This document shows, piece by piece, positions 21,170 through 25,292 of a stretch of 25,292 bases of DNA (position 1 is the stretch's first letter; each line of letters starts with the position of its first letter). This DNA is from a virus: positions 1 to 25,292 of IMG/VR virus record IMGVR_UViG_3300034068_000223, one strand, 5' to 3'. The position numbers were made by a program, and so were the translations under genes. Under the pieces are notes generated by a model. The model made no database searches. It worked only from the letters and a program-made list of their open reading frames with translations, and had not been told where the DNA came from.

Positions 21170-21616
21170 ATGACATTCGAAGAATCTTTAATTCACGAAC
21201 GCGACGCAATGATCGTGTTGAGTGACCTTTACCAATGGCGGACGATTAAGACGCCGCGATACGCCCGCATGGACGGAATCATTCTAAACTATGACAACGA
21301 CATGACCGCCGTTTACGAGTTCAAAGCGCGTTCCATGACCTTTGACGACTTGAAACGCCATCAAACGTATTTGATCACCTACGAGAAAATACTCGACGGG
21401 TGCCACGCGGCGCGAACGCTGGGCATTCCCTTTGTTTTAATCGTTTATTTGATTGGTTCGGAAAACATTATTTTGTTCAAAGTCGCCGACGAAAACGGCG
21501 ATTTGTTAATCGACTTTGACGTGGTACGCACGACCACGCAAAAGGACGTCAACGGGGGCGCAGTCGAACGCTACAACGCGTTTATTGGTCTAAACCATAT
21601 GAAGGTACTGCGGTGA
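21170..21616 (+). CDS. PD-(D/E)XK-like protein
   Basis: 148 residues, 3 bases after the primase-helicase. Residues 29-62 ('PRYARMDGIILNYDNDMTAVYEFKARSMTFDDL') give the Asp35 ... Glu50-x-Lys52 pattern of the PD-(D/E)XK fold, close to the Cas4/RecB type. Then 'YLITYEKILDGCHAARTLGIPFVLIVYLI' forms a helix and strand as in that fold. Family assignment is from motif order only. It is the fourth nuclease-like protein of this operon, and its stop is fused to the GTG start of the next gene (GTGA). Confidence 0.65.
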   Translation: MTFEESLIHERDAMIVLSDLYQWRTIKTPRYARMDGIILNYDNDMTAVYEFKARSMTFDDLKRHQTYLITYEKILDGCHAARTLGIPFVLIVYLIGSENIILFKVADENGDLLIDFDVVRTTTQKDVNGGAVERYNAFIGLNHMKVLR

Positions 21617-21921
21617 TATTAAACGGCCTTACACGCGCTGAAATCGAAGCCGTTGGGTTGGGTTGGATTCTCGACGACCCAGCGGACGACGACAAATTGG
21701 TGAACGCGATCATTGAGCGGATTATGCAAATGAAGGTCGGGGACTGCCTACCGATTAAGGACGTGACCAAGATTCAGCAAATCAAAGCCGCGAACCGCTC
21801 GGTCATGGTGTACAACGCTTTGAAAGTTGACGAAGTGGCCAATACATTGACAAAGGTTCGGGAATGCCGCATTCACCGACTGGCGGAATATATCGGGGGC
21901 AAGCCGCTAAAAATTGGTTAA
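21613..21921 (+). CDS. 102-residue protein of unknown function, GTG start
   Basis: Starts at GTG 21613, which overlaps the previous stop (GTGA); no in-frame ATG lies near the start, so the GTG is preferred. The protein is acidic in the first half ('GWILDDPADDDKLVNAIIERIMQM') and basic in the second ('VTKIQQIKAANRSVMVYNALK', 'ECRIHRLAEYIGGKPL'), mostly helical. Last gene of the replication operon. The stop is inside an AT-only palindrome at 21920-21938. No family recognised. Confidence 0.65.
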   Translation: MILNGLTRAEIEAVGLGWILDDPADDDKLVNAIIERIMQMKVGDCLPIKDVTKIQQIKAANRSVMVYNALKVDEVANTLTKVRECRIHRLAEYIGGKPLKIG

Positions 21922-21945
21922 ATAAAATAATTTTATTTTTTTTTG
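21920..21945 (+). terminator. AT-only hairpin with T-tract (end of replication operon)
   Basis: AAATAAAAT (21920-21928) and ATTTTATTT (21930-21938) are perfect arms around one A, and a run of Ts follows (21936-21944). The hairpin is weak because it has no G:C pair, but its placement right at a stop codon and in front of a promoter fits a terminator. Confidence 0.5.
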
Positions 21946-21983
21946 TTGAAAAGTTGCACGTTCAATAAATTGTTGTATATTTA
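21943..21983 (+). promoter_or_regulatory. Cassette promoter 1
   Basis: TTG (21954-21956), 19-base spacer, TATATTTA (21976-21983). Arms TTGTTGAA (21943-21950) and TTCAATAA (21961-21968) flank the -33 box as an inverted repeat with one mismatch; compare the perfect version in cassette promoter 2. The leader that follows (ACAAACAAACAAATAAAAAC) ends in AACGTCATG. Confidence 0.88.
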
Positions 21984-22014
21984 CATCAACAAACAAACAA
22001 ATAAAAACAACGTC

Positions 22015-22266
22015 ATGAAAAACCACACTATCTCAAACATCACTTACAGCATCGTAATCGTTGAAGAAACTTCGGTTAAAACTGAAACAATGACATTCGA
22101 ACGCCTATTCTTTAACAATAAAGAAGAAGGCAACGATTGGGAATTCATTTATGCCTTGGGCGAAATATCCGAACACGTTATCAAGTTGAACCTTGGCGAA
22201 AGTATTTACTTTAACGCGAACCGCGATATTGCCGAACACAAGGGAATCATTGTTCGGATCAGTTAA
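22015..22266 (+). CDS. Cassette gene 1, unknown function
   Basis: 83 residues from ATG 22015, the position fixed by the conserved leader AACGTCATGAAA. The protein is acidic overall and predicted beta-rich at both ends ('ITYSIVIVEETSVKTETMTF' and 'IIVRIS') with a helix around 'FIYALGEISEHVIKL'. No family recognised. It forms a one-gene unit with its own promoter and terminator. Small, acidic, strongly expressed proteins in such positions are often inhibitors of host defence or host enzymes, but here this is only a guess from context. Confidence 0.75.
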   Translation: MKNHTISNITYSIVIVEETSVKTETMTFERLFFNNKEEGNDWEFIYALGEISEHVIKLNLGESIYFNANRDIAEHKGIIVRIS

Positions 22267-22274
22267 ACCAAACG

Positions 22275-22299
22275 GGCGCCTTCGGGCGCCTTTTCTTTT
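22275..22299 (+). terminator. Cassette terminator 1
   Basis: GGCGCC-TTCG-GGCGCC (22275-22290), followed by TTTTCTTTT. The TTCG loop closed by C:G gives the very stable UUCG tetraloop in RNA. The same hairpin is found after genes 2, 3 and 4 of the array. Confidence 0.92.
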
Positions 22300-22312
22300 A
22301 TTTATTTATTTT

Positions 22313-22353
22313 TTGTTGAAAAGTTGCACGTTCAACAATTTGTTGTATATTTG
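22313..22353 (+). promoter_or_regulatory. Cassette promoter 2 with perfect operator-like inverted repeat
   Basis: TTG (22324-22326), 19-base spacer, TATATTTG (22346-22353). TTGTTGAA (22313-22320) and TTCAACAA (22331-22338) are perfect 8-bp inverted arms around a 10-base centre (AAGTTGCACG) holding the -33 box. A protein bound there would block the promoter. Confidence 0.9.
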
Positions 22354-22384
22354 AAGCAACAAACAAACAAATAAAAACAACGTC

Positions 22385-22669
22385 ATGAAAAACATCACCA
22401 AACTCGAAGCCGATTTTTTAACCGCAATCCTAAACTCTGAAAACGGAATGGGTTGCGAACCCGAATGGAATTGGTTTGAACAAATCCAATTTGATCCAAA
22501 GCAAGGTCGCGCATTGGCGTCGTCCTTAAAGCAAAAAGATATTTTAATTGTTGACGATACCGATGCAAAAAATACTTTTGCCGGAACCTATGTTTGCATT
22601 AGACCCATGTACTTCATTTCTAACGAAGACACGGGAAAAGTTCTTTTGAAAAACCTTTTCGTTGATTAA
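22385..22669 (+). CDS. Cassette gene 2, unknown function
   Basis: 94 residues from ATG 22385, with the same start context as cassette gene 1. The first half has a possible winged-helix look: 'ITKLEADFLTAILNSEN', a Trp-rich turn ('CEPEWNWFEQIQF') and 'GRALASSLKQKDILIVDD', a helix followed by a strand. The second half is strand-rich ('AGTYVCIRPMYFI'). Its only resemblance to gene 1 is the first three residues (MKN), which may be part of the shared leader. Function unknown. Confidence 0.75.
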   Translation: MKNITKLEADFLTAILNSENGMGCEPEWNWFEQIQFDPKQGRALASSLKQKDILIVDDTDAKNTFAGTYVCIRPMYFISNEDTGKVLLKNLFVD

Positions 22670-22677
22670 ACCAAACG

Positions 22678-22702
22678 GGCGCCTTCGGGCGCCTTTTCTT
22701 TT
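22678..22702 (+). terminator. Cassette terminator 2
   Basis: Same hairpin as terminator 1 (GGCGCC-TTCG-GGCGCC, 22678-22693) with TTTTCTTTT after it. The flanks are identical too: TTAAACCAAACGG before, TTATTTATTTATTTTTG after. Confidence 0.92.
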
Positions 22703-22714
22703 ATTTATTTATTT

Positions 22715-22755
22715 TTGTCGAAAAGTTGCACGTTCAACAATTTGTTGTATATTTG
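22715..22755 (+). promoter_or_regulatory. Cassette promoter 3
   Basis: TTG (22726-22728), 19-base spacer, TATATTTG (22748-22755). The inverted arms TTGTCGAA (22715-22722) and TTCAACAA (22733-22740) have one mismatch relative to copy 2. The leader is slightly shorter than in copies 1 and 2. Confidence 0.9.
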
Positions 22756-22783
22756 AATAACAAACAAACAAAAAAACAACGTC

Positions 22784-23044
22784 ATGAAATCAAACAAAAA
22801 CGGAACATTTAGAATTAACGACCTAAAGGCGTATGGCTTGATGGGTGCTAAATTTTACGCCATCGTAGAAAACGACCGCATCCAATCGTTCAAATCAAAA
22901 AGCAACACAATCCAAAACGGCGGGTTGTATGAACTCAAGTCGGTAGGCCCGGAGTTCCGCACAAACGGAAAATACTTTGTTGAAGTTGTCACGGACAAAG
23001 GAACATTTATCGCAAAGCACAACCTCGGAGTTTTACTATCTTAA
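22784..23044 (+). CDS. Cassette gene 3, unknown function
   Basis: 86 residues from ATG 22784. Predicted as an all-beta small barrel: 'AKFYAIVENDRIQSFK', 'GGLYELKSVGPEF', 'GKYFVEVVTDKGTFIAKHNL'. Basic overall, unlike acidic gene 1. It could be an SH3-like or nucleic-acid-binding fold, but no specific motif is present. It has the common leader and promoter. Confidence 0.75.
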   Translation: MKSNKNGTFRINDLKAYGLMGAKFYAIVENDRIQSFKSKSNTIQNGGLYELKSVGPEFRTNGKYFVEVVTDKGTFIAKHNLGVLLS

Positions 23045-23053
23045 ACCAAACGG

Positions 23054-23069
23054 GGCGCCTTCGGGCGCC
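23054..23069 (+). other. Cassette hairpin without T-tract (3/4 junction)
   Basis: GGCGCC-TTCG-GGCGCC again, but followed by TTACTTAAACGAAAC instead of TTTTCTTTT, and no promoter follows. As a terminator it would be leaky, so gene 4 is probably reached by readthrough from promoter 3. It may also protect the 3' end of the upstream mRNA. Confidence 0.8.
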
Positions 23070-23102
23070 TTACTTAAACGAAACAAACAAAAAAACAACG
23101 TC

Positions 23103-23342
23103 ATGAACAACTCAATCAAATCAACCAAAATCCGCGCTGGTCGCTACCAAGTAAACATCAATGGTTTGCAGCCCTTTATTGTTCAAGAACGATTGAACAA
23201 TGATTGTATGCCAACGGGAGAATGGAATATGTTTGCCCCGGACGGAGAATGGATGGACACACGTCATTCAAAAAAAGTGTGTTTATATCTATTGGACGAA
23301 ATGCACAAGTCGGGAAGGTTGAATGAATACCGATTATCTTAA
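23103..23342 (+). CDS. Cassette gene 4, unknown function, no own promoter
   Basis: 79 residues from ATG 23103 (leader AACAACGTCATGAA conserved). 'IRAGRYQVNINGLQPFIVQERLN', 'TGEWNMFAPDGEWMD' and 'HSKKVCLYLLDEM' give a strand-strand-helix layout that I recall from small proteins of Bacteroidota phages ('G.Y.V..NG..F.I...' then 'SK...'), again without a known function. It lacks a promoter and relies on readthrough of the hairpin at 23054. Confidence 0.72.
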   Translation: MNNSIKSTKIRAGRYQVNINGLQPFIVQERLNNDCMPTGEWNMFAPDGEWMDTRHSKKVCLYLLDEMHKSGRLNEYRLS

Positions 23343-23350
23343 ACCAAACG

Positions 23351-23366
23351 GGCGCCTTCGGGCGCC
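23351..23366 (+). other. Cassette hairpin without T-tract (4/5 junction)
   Basis: Same hairpin as at 23054, followed by the same TTACTTAAACGAAACAAAC sequence. The two promoterless junctions are nearly identical to each other, and the two promoter-bearing junctions are nearly identical to each other. Confidence 0.8.
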
Positions 23367-23387
23367 TTACTTAAACGAAACAAACAA

Positions 23388-23543
23388 ATGAAAACGGAAA
23401 TCGACACCCTCAAAACCGCGTGGCGCGATTACGCCAACGCGAAATCAATCGAAGAATTCAACGCAGCCGAAAAGGTTTTATTAAAGTTCCACAACAAATA
23501 CGGAACGATTGACATTCCAACCATAAAATCATTGATACAATGA
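23388..23543 (+). CDS. Cassette gene 5, small helical protein
   Basis: 51 residues from ATG 23388, directly after the A-rich leader AACAAACAA. Two amphipathic helices are apparent ('LKTAWRDYANAKSIEEFNAAEKVLLKF') with a Tyr-Gly turn and a short end. It has no promoter of its own. The stop overlaps the next start by ATGA, which joins the array to the following operon. No family recognised. Confidence 0.65.
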   Translation: MKTEIDTLKTAWRDYANAKSIEEFNAAEKVLLKFHNKYGTIDIPTIKSLIQ

Positions 23544-23779
23544 ACCCGCTATTAACACCATTCGAGAACGCCATCGTTCGACTGCATCGCCGCTATTTAA
23601 GGGGCGACAACACACGCGGCGCGGCGCGGTTAATCATTCGCGCAAAGATGCAATTCAAGTTCGTACTGGTTCGCGCCCTTCAGCAACAATGGGACGCGTT
23701 CGTTCCCGAACCAAAATGCGTTGTTTGCAACTGCCTAAACACCCGCGTCAACGCGGAAACGTGCGACGATCATGCGTAG
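23540..23779 (+). CDS. Small zinc-finger-like protein
   Basis: 79 residues. The N-terminal two thirds are basic and helical ('AIVRLHRRYLRGDNTRGAARLIIRAKMQFKF'). The C-terminal part has Cys60-x2-Cys63, Cys65, then Cys75-x2-His78, a plausible zinc knuckle ('PKCVVCNCLNTRVNAETCDDH'). It starts at an ATGA overlap and overlaps the next ORF by 8 bases. A DNA- or RNA-binding role fits, but is unproven. Confidence 0.65.
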   Translation: MNPLLTPFENAIVRLHRRYLRGDNTRGAARLIIRAKMQFKFVLVRALQQQWDAFVPEPKCVVCNCLNTRVNAETCDDHA

Positions 23780-23966
23780 GGGTTTTGTCGAGTGGCTCGA
23801 ACATATTGGTTCGGTGCATCAATCTAACAAACCAGCGGTCGCGCGTGCATTGCAGCAACTCGCCGACGAAGACCAATTCCGACCAACGTTGACGATCGTT
23901 GACGACCGAACCAAGGCGTTGACGTGCATCGTCGCCATCGGCCGTGAATTTAACTACAATGCCTAA
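23772..23966 (+). CDS. 64-residue protein of unknown function
   Basis: Starts at ATG 23772, overlapping the previous gene by 8 bases, and overlaps the HNH gene by 8 bases. Helical first half ('VEWLEHIGSVHQSNKPAVARALQQLADE') and a strand-rich second half ('PTLTIVDDRTKALTCIVAIG'). No family recognised. Its overlaps on both sides support it. Confidence 0.6.
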   Translation: MRRGFVEWLEHIGSVHQSNKPAVARALQQLADEDQFRPTLTIVDDRTKALTCIVAIGREFNYNA

Positions 23967-24261
23967 CATACCACAACGCAAACAACGCCCGTGGCTCACG
24001 GGTTCGGGGTTCGACAAAGGACGCCGCACGGCGAACTCCGCGTTTTACCAGTCGTCGCCGTGGCGTAAACTGCGCGGAATGTTCATCCGAACGAACCCCG
24101 TGTGTATTGAATGCGGCCGCGCTGGTGCGGTCGTTGACCATATCGTTCGCGTCAATGACAACCCCGACCTCGCGTTGACGTGGGACAATCTTCAAACAAT
24201 GTGTCACCCGTGCCACAACTCGAAGTCGGGTCGTGAGGCGCACCACAAACCAACACCATGA
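23959..24261 (+). CDS. HNH endonuclease (packaging-associated type)
   Basis: 100 residues from ATG 23959. 'FYQSSPWRKLRGMFIRTNPVCIECG' is the classical lead-in, with Cys49-x2-Cys52 and Cys82-x2-Cys85 as zinc ligands. The HNH core includes Asp60-His61 ('VVDHIVRV'), Asn77 ('WDNLQTMCHPCHNSKSG') and Asn87-x-Lys89. Small HNH proteins next to terminase genes help in DNA cleavage during packaging (established for HK97 gp74 and relatives). Its place shortly before the small terminase gene agrees with that role. Confidence 0.92.
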   Translation: MPNIPQRKQRPWLTGSGFDKGRRTANSAFYQSSPWRKLRGMFIRTNPVCIECGRAGAVVDHIVRVNDNPDLALTWDNLQTMCHPCHNSKSGREAHHKPTP

Positions 24262-24515
24262 CCGACATCACTAAATGCACGGGCGAAGGCTGCCCGCTCA
24301 AAGAAACGTGCCATCGCTTTACCGCGCCGGCTGAAATGTACCAATCGTACTTCATGACCCCGCCGGTTAAGAACGGCAAATGCGAATATCACTGGTCGCA
24401 AAATGCGACCTCAAGAACGATACTCGACCCAATGCGCGACGCGTTCGACGAAATGAACTGCGACGAATGCGGCGGGTTTGGTTATCACAAAATGAGTTGC
24501 TCGCACGTCAAATGA
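24258..24515 (+). CDS. Cysteine-rich small protein with two putative zinc sites
   Basis: 85 residues, ATGA overlap with the HNH gene. 'CTGEGCPLKETCHRFTAP' at residues 7-24 gives Cys7, Cys12, Cys18 (with Cys42 as probable fourth ligand), a motif I remember from small phage proteins in Bacteroidota ('C.GegCP.K..CyR.tA'). The end has Cys68-x2-Cys71 and Cys81-x-His83, a second site. No enzymatic residues. It could bind DNA or RNA near the packaging genes. Confidence 0.72.
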   Translation: MTDITKCTGEGCPLKETCHRFTAPAEMYQSYFMTPPVKNGKCEYHWSQNATSRTILDPMRDAFDEMNCDECGGFGYHKMSCSHVK

Positions 24516-24643
24516 TTAACACCCCAACCAATCGTTGTATTTTTTGCAACAACTTAAACACCAACCATGAAGCAATCATTCAAAGTCACAATAGAACACA
24601 ACGGCGAACAAACGTCAATCGCTACCCCAATGACGTGGTTTGA
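24512..24643 (+). CDS. Possible 43-residue CxxC peptide overlapping the next gene
   Basis: Begins at an ATGA overlap with the preceding stop and reads 43 residues, mostly inside the next gene in another frame (overlap 24567-24643). It contains Cys9-x2-Cys12 and 'CNNLNTNHEA', curiously like the 'CNCLNTRVNAE' of the 79-residue zinc-finger-like protein at 23540. It may be a real coupled peptide or only a decayed fragment. Low confidence. Confidence 0.3.
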   Translation: MINTPTNRCIFCNNLNTNHEAIIQSHNRTQRRTNVNRYPNDVV

Positions 24644-25022
24644 CGTGACCGACTGCATCGACGTCATACAACGTGCAATGCTCGGCGCGGGGTTTACGCT
24701 CGGCGGTACATTGATGATCGTGAGCGACGACGACGTGCGGAAAATGGATTGCCATTGTGCGCCGGATGCGAATCGGCGCGAGCATCGCCGCCAACAAAAC
24801 ATCGACAAACAATCGTTGAAGTTCTTGGAAATAATCGAGGTACAATTTTTACCGCACCACGATTTCGAAACCAAAGTATTTACTGGCGCAATGGGGGGTG
24901 ACGGCATCCGAGTTGCGGCAACGTACGAGGACGAATGCAAAGCCGCACGCGGTGAAGAATTTAATGAGTTGATGCCGATTGAATGGCGTCGTCTTGATGG
25001 GGAAATTTTTAAGTATTTATAG
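24567..25022 (+). CDS. 151-residue protein of unknown function
   Basis: Starts at ATG 24567. The N-terminal 55 residues form strand-helix-strand ('SFKVTIEHNGEQTSIATPMTWFDVTDCIDVIQRAMLGAGF'), then a His/Cys-bearing charged middle ('DCHCAPDANRREHRRQQ') and a long C-terminal part with 'FLEIIEVQFLPHHDFETKVFTGAMGGDGI'. No family that I can name. Last gene before the small terminase. Codon use is like that of the neighbours. Confidence 0.68.
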   Translation: MKQSFKVTIEHNGEQTSIATPMTWFDVTDCIDVIQRAMLGAGFTLGGTLMIVSDDDVRKMDCHCAPDANRREHRRQQNIDKQSLKFLEIIEVQFLPHHDFETKVFTGAMGGDGIRVAATYEDECKAARGEEFNELMPIEWRRLDGEIFKYL

Positions 25023-25146
25023 GTAGGGGGGGGTCAAATCAAAAAGACTTTTCGCCGATTCATCGACGCCTCAGTCGTATTTACGCGGTGTCAAAACTTG
25101 GGCGCCCTTTGTGTAGAACGATTCTAAATAACAAAACAATAAAATC
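25023..25146 (+). other. Non-coding gap before the small terminase gene
   Basis: 124 bases with an eight-G run (25026-25033), a near copy of the 11-bp repeat region of 12027-12041 (TTCATCGACGCCTCA, 25059-25073) and no convincing promoter of the -33/-7 type. Possibly a regulatory or packaging recognition (cos/pac-like) region, since such sites commonly lie near the small terminase gene. Confidence 0.55.
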
Positions 25147-25292
25147 ATGCCCGGAGGCCGTAAAAGAAAACCAACCGAAATGCTCAAGACCGCCGGAACC
25201 TTCCGCGCGGATCGCCACGCCAACAAACTGGAGTTGCCCCTCGGCGCCCCGGTTCCGCGTGCTGCGATGGGTGAAATATCACGCGAGGCATT
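25147..25292 (+). CDS. Terminase small subunit, P27 type (3' partial)
   Basis: First 48 residues only; the gene runs off the window. 'MPGGRKRKPTEMLKTAGTFRADRHA' is the N-terminal sequence pattern of P27-family small terminases ('RKP...K..GTfR.dRh'), followed by 'LPLGAPVPR'. The protein recognises phage DNA for packaging. The large terminase should follow outside the window, then the portal gene with which the window begins, if the molecule is circular. Confidence 0.88.
   Translation, partial: MPGGRKRKPTEMLKTAGTFRADRHANKLELPLGAPVPRAAMGEISREA

Noticed and set aside
22977-23102. Upstream extension of cassette gene 4 into gene 3
   Set aside because: It would overlap gene 3 and its hairpin, while the conserved leader and ATG at 23103 fit the other cassette genes.
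21940-23390. CRISPR array or integron in the repeated region
   Set aside because: Repeat units flank whole genes, not short spacers; no integrase or attC-like asymmetric site is seen. Promoter, leader and terminator explain the repeats.
24497-24546. Promoter before the 151-residue gene (TATTTTTTG at 24538)
   Set aside because: The -7-like box has one base too many and no TTG lies 18-20 bases upstream.
25026-25033. Run of eight G as a phase-variation tract
   Set aside because: It lies just after a stop codon and outside any promoter spacer that I can define; kept only as a note on the gap.
1-25292. tRNA genes, integrase, repressor or toxin-antitoxin pair
   Set aside because: I read both strands for these and saw no supportable candidate.

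Overview
The window is a nearly complete genome of a small tailed phage (siphovirus type, HK97-like head, non-contractile tail), with every gene on the + strand. A Bacteroidota host is the best reading. The promoters I can find have the form TTG-N18-20-TAnnTTT(G/A), the -33/-7 type of that phylum. The 5' leaders are A-rich, have almost no G and carry no Shine-Dalgarno. Several proteins also resemble types I know from Bacteroidota phages. The window opens inside the portal gene and closes inside a P27-type small terminase gene. If the source molecule is circular or circularly permuted, only the rest of the small terminase, the large terminase and the portal N-terminus are missing (inference). 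I see no integrase, repressor, DNA polymerase or tRNA.

Layout. 1-5872 is the head and connector module: portal, a three-domain prohead protease fusion, major capsid protein, connectors and completion proteins, and tail tube, ending in a strong terminator (5881-5906). 5913-14480 is the tail module: tail chaperone pair joined by a -1 frameshift, tape measure, a 949-residue hub/fibre protein, a 101-residue protein under its own promoter, a receptor-binding-type fibre with different base composition, and a small companion. 14485-15871 is lysis: two small membrane proteins, a tiny basic protein, a T7-lysozyme-like amidase and a one-piece spanin. 15872-16139 is an AT-rich gap with a perfect 26-bp inverted repeat. 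16140-21921 is replication and recombination: SSB-like protein, DnaA-domain-IV-like protein, RecE-like exonuclease, VRR-NUC and two further PD-(D/E)XK proteins, and a prim-pol/helicase. 21922-23543 is an array of five small unrelated genes set in repeated promoter, leader and hairpin sequences. 23540-25292 holds small zinc-finger-like proteins, an HNH endonuclease and the start of the small terminase.

Two signals stand out. First, a short motif (F-x2-[RN]-[VM]-x2-D-x-[GA] followed by a Cys 15-16 residues after the Phe) occurs five times in three virion proteins. In at least two places it looks like an insertion into a known fold (head-closure protein, tail hub). Second, the array at 21940-23390 repeats the same regulatory DNA around different small genes, as a cassette platform would.

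Most genes overlap by ATGA or a few bases, so translation is probably coupled through long operons. The positioned promoters would split expression into cassette genes, replication genes and a tail-fibre unit.
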